A stretch of DNA of 64,000 bases from Streptomyces diastatochromogenes (GCA_001418405.1 LIQL01000244.1:27065-91064); one strand, 5' to 3'. Shown: positions 1-8,796, counted from the first letter of the stretch. Translations and numbers: made by a program. Notes: generated by a model not told the origin, from the letters alone.

Positions 1-1
1 C

Positions 2-283
2 GATGAGGAATCGGCCCCGCAGCTACTTTCAGCCGACCAGTCCCAAGACTTCCAGGCACGCTGGCAGGACATCCAAAACGGCTTCGTGGACAGCCCCCGC
101 GACTCCGTACACGCCGCCGACGCCCTCGTGGCCAAGCTGATGCAAACGCTCGCCCAGACCTTCACCGAGCACAAGCACAGCCTCGAAGAACAATGGAACC
201 GCGGCGAGCAAGTAGACACCGAGGGCCTACGGAAAGCCCTTCGCCAATACCGCTCCTTCTTCAACCGCCTACTCGTCGAATAG
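2..283 (+). CDS. conserved hypothetical protein, 3' part only
   Basis: The reading frame is open from base 2 to a TAG at 281-283, so the window starts inside this gene and only the last 93 residues are visible. They are polar and probably helical: a Trp-Gln-Asp-rich stretch, then alternating charged and leucine positions ending in Tyr-Arg-Ser-Phe-Phe. I recall this kind of C-terminus in uncharacterised Streptomyces proteins of about 200 residues, but assign no function. Codon use is typical of a real actinobacterial gene (GC-rich third positions). The downstream neighbour is convergent, 47 bases away. Confidence 0.6.
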   Translation, partial: DEESAPQLLSADQSQDFQARWQDIQNGFVDSPRDSVHAADALVAKLMQTLAQTFTEHKHSLEEQWNRGEQVDTEGLRKALRQYRSFFNRLLVE

Positions 284-330
284 CACCGCCCGATCGAAAC
301 AACGCTCGCCACCAGCCTGAGCGCCGGCCA

Positions 331-1281
331 TCACGCTGCGGCGTAGCTGAGGCGGAACAGGTCTTGGGCGCGCTCCAGGTCCCGCTCGGTGCGCAGTTGG
401 ACTTCGAGGTTGCCGGTGCCGTGGTGGCCGACCTTTGTCACGTTGCGGGTGAAGCCGGGGATGAGTTCGACGTTCTTCGGGTTGGCCTTGAGGTAGATGA
501 GGAGTTTGGTCTGCTGCGGCGGGGTGACGCAGGCGAAGTTGCACAGTCGCTGGTAGGCGACGTACTGCTTGCGCTGCACCCGCGTGACACCGTCCCCAAC
601 ACCGAGCAGCACCTCGTCGACCGCCTCGGCCAGCTCCGCAAGCGCTCCGCCCTGCTGGCGAACACCCCGCTGCGCGGACTCCCGGCGACGGCTCCGCTTG
701 GCCGTGCCCGAGAGCCCCGTGACGGAAGCCACGGTCTCCAAGCCGATGTGGTCGTCGCCGTAGTACCGGTAGCGGACCAGGTCGATGCTGCGCCGGTGCT
801 CGCGCACCGCGTGGGCGTCGTAGCGGGTGAAGTCGCCGGCAATGCAGATCAGCCGCGGTGCGCTCCACAGGATCTGGGACGCGGCCGTCGCTCCCAGTCG
901 CTCGCGGACCAGGGCGCGGAAGGCGTCCCGGTGTGCCAGGAGCCAGGAGAGGTAGTACAGGCCCTGGTTGATCACTCCGGAGTCAGTGCCCCGCTTGTAC
1001 TCGACGACGACGGGCGATCCGTTCTCGTCGATACCCAGCGAGTCGATGCGCCCGCCGTCGCCATCGCAGCCGATGACGTACTCGCTGGCCAGAATCGTCA
1101 CGCCCAGCATCGTGTCCATGTGTGCCTCGACGAGGCCCTGCACATCCGCCTCAACCTCGGCAAGACGCGAAACAACCTCGACGACGCCACCATCCGTTGC
1201 GTGGAACAGCTTCAGGCCCGACACCTCCCCCTCATCGACTGGACCGGTGACAACACCGAAGAGAGGCAGATCTATTTCCAC
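331..1281 (-). CDS. PD-(D/E)XK nuclease-like protein with C-terminal DUF5655-type domain
   Basis: The 316-residue product has a nuclease-like half followed by a DUF5655-like half. In the first half E67, D80 (in GGRIDSLGID) and E94-x-K96 (in VVVEYKRG) match the E...D...ExK core of PD-(D/E)XK and NucS-like (DUF91) nucleases. The second half, about residues 190-316, looks like DUF5655. A DNA- or RNA-cleaving or repair role is inference. The frame is open to 1392; I chose the GTG at 1281 because homologues begin near its Tyr-Val-Glu-Ile-Asp and GGGA lies 7 bases upstream. An IS5-type element ends 135 bases upstream, so the native promoter may be lost. Bases 737-813 recur as a fossil copy at 39288-39364. 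Confidence 0.6.
   Translation of the reverse strand: MEIDLPLFGVVTGPVDEGEVSGLKLFHATDGGVVEVVSRLAEVEADVQGLVEAHMDTMLGVTILASEYVIGCDGDGGRIDSLGIDENGSPVVVEYKRGTDSGVINQGLYYLSWLLAHRDAFRALVRERLGATAASQILWSAPRLICIAGDFTRYDAHAVREHRRSIDLVRYRYYGDDHIGLETVASVTGLSGTAKRSRRRESAQRGVRQQGGALAELAEAVDEVLLGVGDGVTRVQRKQYVAYQRLCNFACVTPPQQTKLLIYLKANPKNVELIPGFTRNVTKVGHHGTGNLEVQLRTERDLERAQDLFRLSYAAA
737..813 (-). repeat. dispersed repeat, copy A (inside the DUF5655-type gene)
   Basis: Read on the minus strand, these 77 bases match 39288-39364 on the plus strand with 4 mismatches. They encode the segment around RRSIDLVRYRYYG. This copy sits in an intact frame and the other is an isolated fragment, so the other is probably a relic of a related gene. 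Confidence 0.85.
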
Positions 1282-1415
1282 GTAGAGGTCCCGGCCACGA
1301 AGACCTCGTGAGACGCTGGCGATACGGAACCCCACGAGCCGCCTACATCCCGTGAGTTCGAGACAGCCTCTCATCCCACATACGTCCCACAAGACTCATG
1401 ACGCCCTGCCAGATA

Positions 1416-2276
1416 TCTAAGACGGCGTCTCATTTGGTGAGTCTGCGGTAGCAGATGAGGCTGCAGGCGATGGCGGTGAAGGCGAGGAAGTGTTCGGCCT
1501 TGCGCTCGTAGCGGCGGTGCAGGCGGCGGCAGCCGGCGAGCCAGGACATGGTGCGCTCGATCGTCCAGCGGTGCCGGCCCAGTCGGGTGGAGGACTCGAT
1601 GCCTCTGCGGGCGATGCGGTGCCGGATGCCTCGTCCGCGGAGCCATCGGCGCAGGTCGTTGTAGTCGTACCCCTTGTCCGCATGGAGCTTGGCGGGCCGT
1701 CGTCGGCGTGGCCCGCGTCGCGAGCGGATCGGTGGGATGCCCCGGACGAGCGGCTTGAGTGCCTGACTGTCGTGAAGGTTCGCGCCGGAGATCCCGATGG
1801 ACAGGGGTAAACCGGTCCGTTCCGTAATCAAGTGGATCTTCGATCCCTTCTTGCCCCGGTCGACAGGATTCGGACCTGTCAGCTCCCCCCTTTCAGAGCC
1901 CGCATGTTCACCGAGTCGATGGCGCAGCGCGACCAGTCCAGGTCCCCGCGCGATCCCAGTTCGTCGAGGATGACGCGGTGGAGCTTGGCCCAGACCCGGG
2001 CGGTGGTCCACTCGGTGAAGCGCCGGTGGGCGGTCGGCCCTGACGGGCCGAAGACCGGCGGCAACTGCCGCCAGGTGCAGCCCGTCGTGGCCACGAAGAT
2101 GATCGCCGCGAGGACCTCACGGTCACCGTACCGGCGTCGCCCCCCGCCCTGCGGCCGTGACGGAGCGGGTGGCACCACCCGCAGGAACAGGTCGGACAGC
2201 TCGTCCGGCACCAAGCGTTCCACGATCAGCACGAGCACCAGACTACCGACGAGCCCAAATGAGACGACTTCTAAGA
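1416..2276 (-). mobile_element. IS5-family insertion sequence, apparently complete
   Basis: An element of about 860 bp bounded by imperfect inverted repeats: 1416-1437 and the complement of 2255-2276 agree at 19 of 22 positions, ending in a shared GTCTCATTTGG core. It carries one transposase in two overlapping minus-strand frames. I see no convincing target duplication, so the outer ends may be off by a few bases. It is the only insertion sequence in the window without an obvious inactivating lesion. Confidence 0.75.
1430..2223 (-). CDS. IS5-family transposase, two frames joined by -1 frameshift
   Basis: The DDE transposase is split in two frames. Frame A (stop at 1879) holds the N-terminal helical part with TGCTWRQLPP and the first catalytic Asp in CAIDSVNMRALKGG. 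Frame B (to 1430) holds VDRGKKGSKIHL, the second Asp in LHADKGYD and the Glu in WTIERTMSWL. The frames meet at an A3G6 run on the coding strand (complement of 1885-1893), the slippery signal expected of the IS427-type group of IS5, so a fused product by programmed -1 frameshifting is likely. The GTG at 2223 (VERLVPDEL) fits family starts; the frame is open to 2286, outside the inverted repeat. Confidence 0.75.
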
Positions 2277-2506
2277 GGACGTTCATGCTATTGACGTGCG
2301 GGTTTGACCGTTTTATTGCCCGCCTGAAATCGTCTGGTTGAGGCTGCTCATGCCGAATGCGTCGGGGTGATGTCGGCTGTCAGGCTCGCGTTTCATCATG
2401 ATTCGCCCAGTAGATCCTGTCCGGTTCGAACTCGCGAAGAGCGCCCACCTCAGGTAACTCCGACGAGTGATACCTCACCGCGACTCCCTGCCGCATCAGT
2501 GATGTT

Positions 2507-3352
2507 GTGACGACAAAGCCACCCCGCAAGTCCTATCCGAGCGACCTGTCCGACGCCCGCTGGGCCCTGATGGAGCCAACACTGACCGCCTGGCGCACTG
2601 AGCGACAGAAGACCTCGCTCAACCTCGGCGGCAAGGTCACTGACCTGCGAGAAGTCCTCAATGCGATCCTCTACGTCAACCGGACTGGGATCCCCTAGCG
2701 TTACCTACCGCATGACCTTCCGCCGCACACCACGGTCTTCTCCTACTTCAGTGCCTGGACCGCCGACGGGACCATCGAGAAGCTCGGCGTCCACCTACAT
2801 CGGATCGTCCGAGAGCGGGAAGGACGCACTGCCGAGCCAACTGCCTGCGTCATCGATGCCCAGAGCGTGAAAACCGCTCCCAGTGTGCCCACCAGCACCC
2901 AAGGCACCGACGCCGGCAAGAAAATCGTGGGCCGCAAACGCAGCATCGTCACAGACACCCTCGGCCTGTTACTGCTGGTCATGGTCACCGCGGCCAGCGT
3001 CTCCGACAACCAGGCAGGCAAACAACTCCTCACCCAAGTCGCCGCCAACCACCCCACCATCACCAAGGCATGGGCCGACACCGGATACAAGACCCAGGCC
3101 ATCGAACACGGCGCCGCCCTCGGCATCGACGTCGAGGTCGTGCCGCGAAACACACAGGTCAAAGGCTTCTCAGTGCTACCGCGGCGCTGGGTGGTGGAGC
3201 GAAGCTTCGGCTGGCTCATGATGCACCGCCGCCTGGCCCGAGACTACGAAACCAAACCCCAACACTCCGAGAGCATGATCCGCCTGGCCATGCTCTCCAA
3301 CCTCGCCAAACGAGCAACCGGCGAAACGACCACAACCTGGCACAACCCATGA
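2507..3352 (+). pseudogene. IS5-family transposase broken by one in-frame amber codon
   Basis: From the GTG at 2507 the frame reads PYPSDLSD-type IS5 N-terminal sequence up to a TAG at 2696-2698, then continues in the same frame to 3352. The stop sits where the family has Trp (TGIP-W-RYLPHD), so a single TGG-to-TAG change explains it. Downstream the DDE residues look intact: Asp in CVIDAQSVKT, Asp in AWADTGYKT and Glu in VERSFGWLMMHRR. This is a different IS5 subgroup from the element at 1416-2276. I could not define its terminal repeats; the 230 bases before it hold no gene I can support. Confidence 0.8.
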
Positions 3353-3565
3353 ACTAACACGCACCTGAACAGGACGTCCTCTCAGGGCTGTATACACGGG
3401 CCCACCGGCCGCCTCGCGGGGCGACGGGCCGGGTTGGCCGGAACTATTTCAAGTGCCTACCTGGCTTGACGTCAGGTCGCCGGTGATGACAAAGGTGAGG
3501 ACCCGGGACGCCACTTGCCAGACGATGAAGGCGATCAGCAGAGCCCTCAGCAGGATGCGCAGCCA

Positions 3566-4174
3566 TCAGGACAGGCGGAAGCGAACGCGGCCGGGCCCCT
3601 CGGGGGCGACGCGGTGGCGCCACAGCCACACGAGCGTGCCCGCGCGGACCGCGACCGTGATGACGTCGAGGGTGACCCCGAAGGGCTGGCCCCACCCGGC
3701 TGCGTGGCCGATGGCGCTCAGGAGCATATGGGGCAGGATGAGCCACGCGACGGTGATCCACTTGCGTGAGGTGGTCCACCAGGCGGACAGGTACATGGCG
3801 AGCAGGCCGGCGAGGGTGAGGACGAGCGCCGGGAGGACGGCCGGGCCGACGAGGGTCCCCCATTCGTGCACGTCGAGCAGGCTGACAGCGGAGCCGAGAG
3901 TCAAAAGCACCAGGACGGCGCGCGGGCTGCCCTGCCGCCGGCCAGGGGCGTCGGCAGCCCCTTCCTCGCGCAGCGCGGTGGCGGCGATCTCCTCGGGGTC
4001 ACCGAGCTCGGTGAGGATCTGGGCAAGTTGGCCGGGACGTTCCGCCAGGGCAACGTCGATGTGCTCGCCGAGGTCGGCCACCAGTTCCCTGCGCCGACCG
4101 CCGGGAAGAGCGGAGGCAGCGCGGTCAACGGCGGCTAGGTAGCGGCGGATCTCAGGGTGGGTGTCGGCCTTCAT
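3566..4174 (-). CDS. HAAS-domain membrane protein (PadR partner)
   Basis: A 202-residue protein. Residues 1-75 are an alpha-helical HAAS-type signalling domain (EIRRYLAAVDRAAS, then ELVADLGEHI and ELGDPEEIAATAL), and residues about 85-190 form roughly four hydrophobic membrane segments. HAAS proteins typically sit next to PadR-like regulators and couple transcription to membrane events; the target here is unknown. The ATG overlaps the stop of the upstream PadR gene by four bases (4171-4174), so the two are translationally coupled. The 210 bases between this gene and the IS5 relic contain no supported gene. Confidence 0.75.
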   Translation of the reverse strand: MKADTHPEIRRYLAAVDRAASALPGGRRRELVADLGEHIDVALAERPGQLAQILTELGDPEEIAATALREEGAADAPGRRQGSPRAVLVLLTLGSAVSLLDVHEWGTLVGPAVLPALVLTLAGLLAMYLSAWWTTSRKWITVAWLILPHMLLSAIGHAAGWGQPFGVTLDVITVAVRAGTLVWLWRHRVAPEGPGRVRFRLS

Positions 4175-4527
4175 CGCCCTCTCCGGTCAAGGTCTTCGTG
4201 GGGAGATATGAGGCGGTCGACCGCAGCCGCGAAGTCCACCCACACCGAGGTGAAATCGTCGAGCGCCGCCCGACCGGTGCCGGTCAGCGCGTAGTAGCGC
4301 CGGGGCGGGCCGCTCGGGGATTCGCTCCAGTCGGTGGTCACCAGTTCCTCGCGGCGCAACCGAGCCAGCAGCGGATACACCGTCCCCTGACTGGTGGCCA
4401 GGGCCCCGGTGTTCGCCAGCTCTCTGAGGAGTTCGGTGCTGTAGCGCGGCCCGTCCCGCAGCAGGGACAGCACGCAGTACTCAAGGACCCCCTTGCGGAG
4501 CTGGCTCAATGTTGCGCCAGGTTCCAT
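4171..4527 (-). CDS. PadR-family transcriptional regulator
   Basis: About 118 residues with the PadR winged helix: LRKGVLEYCVLSLL, YSTELLRELANTGALATSQGTVYPLLARL and a wing ending RRYYALTGTGRAAL, then a short dimerisation helix. It probably represses its own operon with the HAAS membrane protein. I chose the ATG at 4527 (MEPGATLSQ), where the family starts; upstream in-frame starts exist at 4536 and, as TTG, at 4563. No ribosome site precedes 4527, but TAGCAT ends 7 bases before the ATG, so the message may be leaderless. An ATGCAT palindrome lies in the start region. Confidence 0.8.
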   Translation of the reverse strand: MEPGATLSQLRKGVLEYCVLSLLRDGPRYSTELLRELANTGALATSQGTVYPLLARLRREELVTTDWSESPSGPPRRYYALTGTGRAALDDFTSVWVDFAAAVDRLISPHEDLDRRGR

Positions 4528-4616
4528 GTAATGCATGCTATGTGGCGGTACCTTGCAGCACAAGGTTCCCCTGGCCGACAGTTCCGGCTGCCCTCACTGT
4601 TCCCCACCTGGCGCCC

Positions 4617-4856
4617 CTAGTTCGCGCCGGGCAGAGGTTCGAGAACAGCGTCCGAGTCGAGCTTGAGGAGGACAGTCGCAGCCTGACCATGCGTCACCCA
4701 ATCCACATCTATTGACAATTGCTCCTCGCCGAGCGTCAGGCGGATTGGGTCGTGACGGCGGATGAGCTGGATCGCTGCAGCGCCGGCGCACGGACCTGTA
4801 GCGCTCGGCGAAGGCCGATGTCGTGCGGATGCCGGACCCCGGCGAGTCTTCGTCAC
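4617..4856 (-). other. possible small relic ORF, unrecognised
   Basis: The 513 bases between the PadR gene and the catabolic operon contain one minus-strand frame whose last 50 codons have a plausible protein pattern (IRLTLGEEQLSIDVDWVTHG). I do not recognise a family, there is no ribosome site, and the N-terminal half is arginine-rich shadow-like sequence. It may be a gene fragment or chance. Confidence 0.2.
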
Positions 4857-4937
4857 TGCGCCCTGCGGGGACCGGCCTCCCGAAGGTGCCGGCCGCCCCT
4901 TGCTGAATCCCCCGGGATCACCGACGCCACGTGAATT

Positions 4938-4974
4938 TCGATAATCTTGCGTTCTGTCGATAAACGTCTAGACT
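4938..4974 (+). promoter_or_regulatory. promoter with tandem box for the catabolic operon
   Basis: TTGCGT (4947-4952), 16 bases, then TAGACT (4969-4974) make a good vegetative promoter. TCGATAA occurs at 4938-4944 and again at 4957-4963, 19 bases apart, followed by AAACG-T-CTAG. The same arrangement precedes the GntR gene at 8977-9013, so these are candidate GntR operators. The patch is unusually AT-rich for this DNA. Confidence 0.6.
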
Positions 4975-5076
4975 GAAGGAACGCGGTCCGTGAGGCCGTT
5001 GCCGCTCAGACGAAGCCGTCGCCCCGCATCGTCGGTGGTGCAGGGCGATGTCGGACAAGGAACGGGAGTGTGCAGG

Positions 5077-5928
5077 ATGAGTGATCCGCGCCGGGTGATG
5101 TGGAACGGAACCGTTCGGTCACTGTCGCTGGCCGACCAGTTGCTAGCAGCGCAGACCGCCGGCTGTGAAGCCCTTGCAATCACCCCGTCCGACTACAACA
5201 GGTGGCTCGGAACGGGCATCAGCACGCGCGAGATGCGCGGCATGGCGGCCGATGCCGGGGTCGGTCTCACCCATCTCGATCCTCTCGTTCGATGGGTAGA
5301 TGCCTGGGAACCGCATCTGCCGGGCGGCGAGGAGTTCCCCGTCGAGACCGTCGCCTTCGACGAAGACGACTTCTTCCGGATGGCCGCCGCACTCGGCGTC
5401 GAGTCGTTCACGGCTTGGGCGGGTTTCCCGCCCGGGAGGTACAGCCGTGAGCAACTCGTTGACGCCTTCGGAGGTCTGTGCCGCCGGGCCGCCATGGAGG
5501 GACTGCGTTGTGACCTGGAGTTCATTCCGGTGTTCGGCATCCCCGACTTGCGCAGCGCTTGGGACGTCGTCCGGAGTGCGGACGCGGCCAACAGCGGCAT
5601 CGTCTTCGATCTGTGGCACTACATGAGGGGCGGGCGCGACGATGCCCTGCTGGCGACGATTCCCGGTGAGCGCATCACCGGAGTCCAACTGTGCGACGCC
5701 GACGCGGAGGTCCCGGAAGGGATGTCCCTCGCCTACGACGGCCTCAACAACCGCAAGGCACCGGGCGAAGGCGACTTCCCGGTCTCGGAGATCGTCGACG
5801 TCCTGCGTGCTATAGGCGGGCTGAATAGCGTTGGCCTTGAGGTGTTCTCCCCTGCCTTCGACGCGATGTCAGCCGAGGAGGTTGGTGTGAGGACGCGGGC
5901 CGCTCTGGACGCCGTCCTCGCAACCTGA
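5077..5928 (+). CDS. sugar phosphate isomerase/epimerase-type TIM-barrel protein
   Basis: 283 residues of the xylose isomerase-like/AP-endonuclease-2 TIM-barrel superfamily. The visible pattern has acidic strand ends suited to metal binding: LEFIPVFG, FDLWHYMRGG, GVQLCDAD and a final GLEVFSP. Such proteins isomerise or epimerise sugars, or act as isomerases or dehydratases in aromatic and inositol catabolism; the substrate is unknown. It is the first gene of an operon with an extradiol dioxygenase and a FAH-type hydrolase, which points to aromatic catabolism. The ATG at 5077 follows GGGAG at 5063-5067; the promoter is at 4947-4974. Confidence 0.75.
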   Translation: MSDPRRVMWNGTVRSLSLADQLLAAQTAGCEALAITPSDYNRWLGTGISTREMRGMAADAGVGLTHLDPLVRWVDAWEPHLPGGEEFPVETVAFDEDDFFRMAAALGVESFTAWAGFPPGRYSREQLVDAFGGLCRRAAMEGLRCDLEFIPVFGIPDLRSAWDVVRSADAANSGIVFDLWHYMRGGRDDALLATIPGERITGVQLCDADAEVPEGMSLAYDGLNNRKAPGEGDFPVSEIVDVLRAIGGLNSVGLEVFSPAFDAMSAEEVGVRTRAALDAVLAT

Positions 5929-5984
5929 CTCTCCAGCGCGCGGTGTGCGGGTACCCACCGCCCGGTGACACGGAAAGGAGCGAT

Positions 5985-6374
5985 ATGAGCACGACGCAGA
6001 AACCGTCCCCACCCCAGGCGGCATGGGACTCGGGCCTGCTGGGGACGTGGTCTCTGCACAGCATCCGCGAGCTGAACGCCGACGGCACCCTCCTGGCCGA
6101 GCCGTATGGGCAACAGCCGCCGGGGAGGCTGTACTACGGACCGGCGCACCAGGTGGCAGTGGTGATCCCCGGCCACGCGGACGCACCCGCGGTGGCGTAC
6201 ATCGGCGAATACCAAGCCGATCGCGATGGCGTCCTGCGGCACGTCGTCCGCGTCGGATTGCCGCCCTTCACCGAGGACCAGGTCCGGTGGGCGCGGCTCG
6301 ACGGCGACTGCCTGACCCTGTCCACCGACCACGAGGGGCGGAGCCGCATCGAGTTGCAGTGGACGCGCGCCTGA
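5985..6374 (+). CDS. lipocalin-like domain protein
   Basis: 129 residues beginning, after a short polar leader, with LLGTWSLHSI, the usual opening of lipocalin-like calycin domains, followed by alternating beta-strand sequence (GRLYYGPAHQVAVVI, AYIGEY) and ending VRWARLDGDCLTLSTD. There is no signal peptide, so it is probably cytosolic. In catabolic operons such small barrels often accompany ring-modifying enzymes, but no catalytic residues can be named. The ATG at 5985 is well placed behind AAAGGAG (5974-5980). It lies 56 bases after the isomerase and is probably co-transcribed. Confidence 0.65.
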   Translation: MSTTQKPSPPQAAWDSGLLGTWSLHSIRELNADGTLLAEPYGQQPPGRLYYGPAHQVAVVIPGHADAPAVAYIGEYQADRDGVLRHVVRVGLPPFTEDQVRWARLDGDCLTLSTDHEGRSRIELQWTRA

Positions 6375-6487
6375 GGCACGGCCCGCTCAGAACCGGCCCT
6401 CTCGATCAACGACACATGTGGCAGTTGGTACTTGGGCAACCGTTGGCAACCCGCGGACGTGTGCCCCCTCATCAGAAGGAGAACGCG

Positions 6488-7420
6488 ATGGCCCTGCACC
6501 GCCTGACCTCGATCACCCTCGGCGTCCCGGACGTCGAGGCCGCGGCCGGCTACTACGAGGAATTCGGTCTGACACCGGTGGGCGACGGGCCGGTTCGCCG
6601 CTTCGCCACCCAGGAGGGCGGCGAGCAGTTGAAGCTCGCCCACTCCGCACAGCGTCGGCTTGTCGAACTCGGCGTCGGCGTGGACGACCAGGACGACCTG
6701 GACCGCGTGGCCGCCAGCCTGTCGAAGCTGGACGTGCCTGTGCAGCGGGAGGCGACGTCCCTGCGAGTCGTCGACCCGAACTCCCACCTGACGGTGATCC
6801 TGGAGATCGCCTCGCACCTGGAGCAGACCCCGACCGAGCAGGTGCCGTACAACGGTCCCGGCCGCCCCTCCCGCCCCAACGGCCGCGCCCCCGGAGTGGA
6901 GCGGACGCACCGGGTGCGGCCGCGCAAGCTCGGTCACGTGGTGATCGGCTCGCGTGACCAGGACGCGAGCCAGCGCTTCTTCACCGAGGGCCTCGGCTTC
7001 AAGGCCTCCGACCACGTGCCCAGTCTGGCCAGCTTCCTGCGCTGTTCCACCGACCACCACAACATCCTCGTCCAGAGGGCTCCGGTGGACTTCCTCCATC
7101 ACACCGCGTGGGAGGTGGACGACGTGGACGAGGTCGGCCGCGGCGCGACGGCCATGCTGGAGGAACACCCCGAGCGGCATGTCTGGGGACTGGGCCGGCA
7201 CCACATCGGGTCCAACTTCTTCTGGTATCTCAAGGACCCGGCAGGCAACTTCACCGAGTACTACAGCGACCTCGACTGCATCGTCGACGAGCAGGTGTGG
7301 AAGCCCTCCGTCGTCGACGGAGCCCGCGGGGTCTACAGCTGGGGCCCGCCGCTCCCGCCGTCCTTCATCAAGCCGGAGGACCTCGCCGCTCTGATGACCG
7401 GCACGCACAGCCCCCGTTGA
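6488..7420 (+). CDS. type I extradiol ring-cleavage dioxygenase (VOC family)
   Basis: 310 residues with two vicinal-oxygen-chelate repeats. The C-terminal module carries the expected Fe(II) ligands: His in LGHVVIGS, His in FLHHTAWEVDD and Glu in GNFTEYYSD, with a catalytic-type His in GRHHIGSNFFWY. The family opens catechol-like rings next to the diol (2,3-dihydroxybiphenyl and catechol 2,3-dioxygenases). The first module lacks the ligands, as usual for the two-domain form. GAAGGAG precedes the ATG by 7 bases. The next gene is a FAH-type hydrolase 32 bases on, which could process the ring-fission product. Confidence 0.88.
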   Translation: MALHRLTSITLGVPDVEAAAGYYEEFGLTPVGDGPVRRFATQEGGEQLKLAHSAQRRLVELGVGVDDQDDLDRVAASLSKLDVPVQREATSLRVVDPNSHLTVILEIASHLEQTPTEQVPYNGPGRPSRPNGRAPGVERTHRVRPRKLGHVVIGSRDQDASQRFFTEGLGFKASDHVPSLASFLRCSTDHHNILVQRAPVDFLHHTAWEVDDVDEVGRGATAMLEEHPERHVWGLGRHHIGSNFFWYLKDPAGNFTEYYSDLDCIVDEQVWKPSVVDGARGVYSWGPPLPPSFIKPEDLAALMTGTHSPR

Positions 7421-7452
7421 CGTCCACGTCACGCACACCCACAGGAGCAGTC

Positions 7453-8316
7453 ATGCGCATGGGCAGGATCGACGGCAGGCTCGCACTGCTGCACAACGAC
7501 CGAGCATTGGACGTAGAGAGGGCGAGCAACGGCAAGTTCGCGGCCGAGCCCGACCGTGTCTTCGAGCGGTGGGACGAGTTCGCCCAGTGGGGCGAGGGCC
7601 GCTCGCTGGACGATGCCGTACCCTTCTCGCCCGCGCAGGTCGGCGCCCCAGTCCTGCGACCGTCCCAGGTCTTCGCCATCGGCCTCAACTACCAAGCGCA
7701 CGTCGCCGAGGCCGGCGTAGCGCCGAAGATCACCTCACCGGCGGTGTTCACCAAGTTCGTCACCAGCATCACCGGCCCGTACGACACCGTCATGCTGCCC
7801 AGCGACAGGGTCGACTGGGAGGTCGAACTGGTCGCGGTCATCGGGCGGCCGGGCCACCGGGTGCGGGAGAAGGACGGGTGGAGCCACGTGGCGGGCCTGA
7901 CCGTGGGCCAGGACCTGTCCGAACGGACGGTACAACTGGCCGGACCGGTTCCGCAGTTCTCCCTCGGCAAGTCCTACCCGGGATTCAGTCCGATCGGCCC
8001 CTCGCTCGTGAGCGTCGACGAGTTCGCCGACCCCGACGACCTGGCACTCTCCTGTGCCCTGGACGGCGAGGTCCTTCAGGACGGCAGGACCAAGGATCTG
8101 ATCTTCTCCGTGCCCGAGCTCGTCGCACGGCTCTCCGCGGTCGTCCCGCTCGTTCCCGGGGACCTCATCTTCACCGGCACCCCGTCCGGGGTGGGCATGG
8201 GCCGGGACCCGGAGCGCTACCTGCAGCCGGGCGGCACCCTGGTCAGCACTGTCGAGGGCATCGGCTCACTGACCAACCAGCTGGTGGCGGAATCGAGCGC
8301 GCACGGCGCTGCCTGA
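7453..8316 (+). CDS. fumarylacetoacetate hydrolase (FAH) family protein
   Basis: 287 residues. The FAH catalytic domain begins near FAIGLNYQAHVAEAG and has the metal-binding acids in DWEVELVAVIG and GLTVGQDLSER, then FSLGKSYPGFSPIGP, and the signature FTGTPSGVGMGRDP. Members hydrolyse or decarboxylate beta-diketo and 2-oxo acids with Mg2+ or Mn2+. Placed directly after the extradiol dioxygenase, the likely role is cleavage, hydration or decarboxylation of the ring-opened product. CAGGAG precedes the ATG at 7453. The length matches the single-domain bacterial form. Confidence 0.88.
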   Translation: MRMGRIDGRLALLHNDRALDVERASNGKFAAEPDRVFERWDEFAQWGEGRSLDDAVPFSPAQVGAPVLRPSQVFAIGLNYQAHVAEAGVAPKITSPAVFTKFVTSITGPYDTVMLPSDRVDWEVELVAVIGRPGHRVREKDGWSHVAGLTVGQDLSERTVQLAGPVPQFSLGKSYPGFSPIGPSLVSVDEFADPDDLALSCALDGEVLQDGRTKDLIFSVPELVARLSAVVPLVPGDLIFTGTPSGVGMGRDPERYLQPGGTLVSTVEGIGSLTNQLVAESSAHGAA

Positions 8317-8394
8317 CCGGGCCTCAGCCCCTCATCAACGACACGAGAGCACAGTTCGAGAAGCCGAATTCGTTCGGCGGAGAGGAAGACAGGT

Positions 8395-8796
8395 ATGAGC
8401 AACCAGACACGCGACGTGGTGAACGAACTCCTCAAGCGCATCGGAGAAGGCGACGTCCCGGCCGTGGTGGAGCTGTTCGCGGACGACGCCCACTGGGAGA
8501 TCCCCGGGGACCCGGGGATCGTGCCCTGGGTGGGCCGCCGCACGGTCGCCGGTATCCCGGACTTCTTCCGGACGATGAACAGGCTCACCATCCGCGAGCT
8601 CTTCGAGATCGAGCGCGTTGTCGTCGATGGCCCCAATGCGGTGCTGATCGGACGGGCACGGGTCGTGGTGCGCTCCACGGGCAAGGTGATCGACACGCCG
8701 TTCGCGGTGGACATCGTCGTGAACCCCGAGGGTCGCATCAGCCGCTACTACATGTTCGAAGACTCCTGGGGCGTCGCCCGGGCAGTGCGGCCTTGA
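8395..8796 (+). CDS. NTF2-like/SnoaL-type protein
   Basis: 133 residues with the cone-shaped NTF2-like fold: an N-terminal helix (DVVNELLKRIGEGDVPAVVELFADDAHW split around a turn), then PWVGRRTVAGIPDFF and strands ending GRISRYYMFEDSW. Such proteins act as ketosteroid isomerase-like isomerases, dehydratases or small-molecule binders. It is the last gene of the catabolic operon (78 bases after the FAH gene) and may isomerise an intermediate. GGAGAGGAAGACAGGT precedes the ATG. The short string ATCAACGACAC in the leader (8334-8344) also occurs before the dioxygenase gene (6405-6415). Confidence 0.75.
   Translation: MSNQTRDVVNELLKRIGEGDVPAVVELFADDAHWEIPGDPGIVPWVGRRTVAGIPDFFRTMNRLTIRELFEIERVVVDGPNAVLIGRARVVVRSTGKVIDTPFAVDIVVNPEGRISRYYMFEDSWGVARAVRP

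Noticed and set aside
6023..7420. A long plus-strand frame starting in the lipocalin gene
   Set aside because: The real dioxygenase begins at the ATG at 6488 behind GAAGGAG; the upstream part is a shadow of the lipocalin-like gene.
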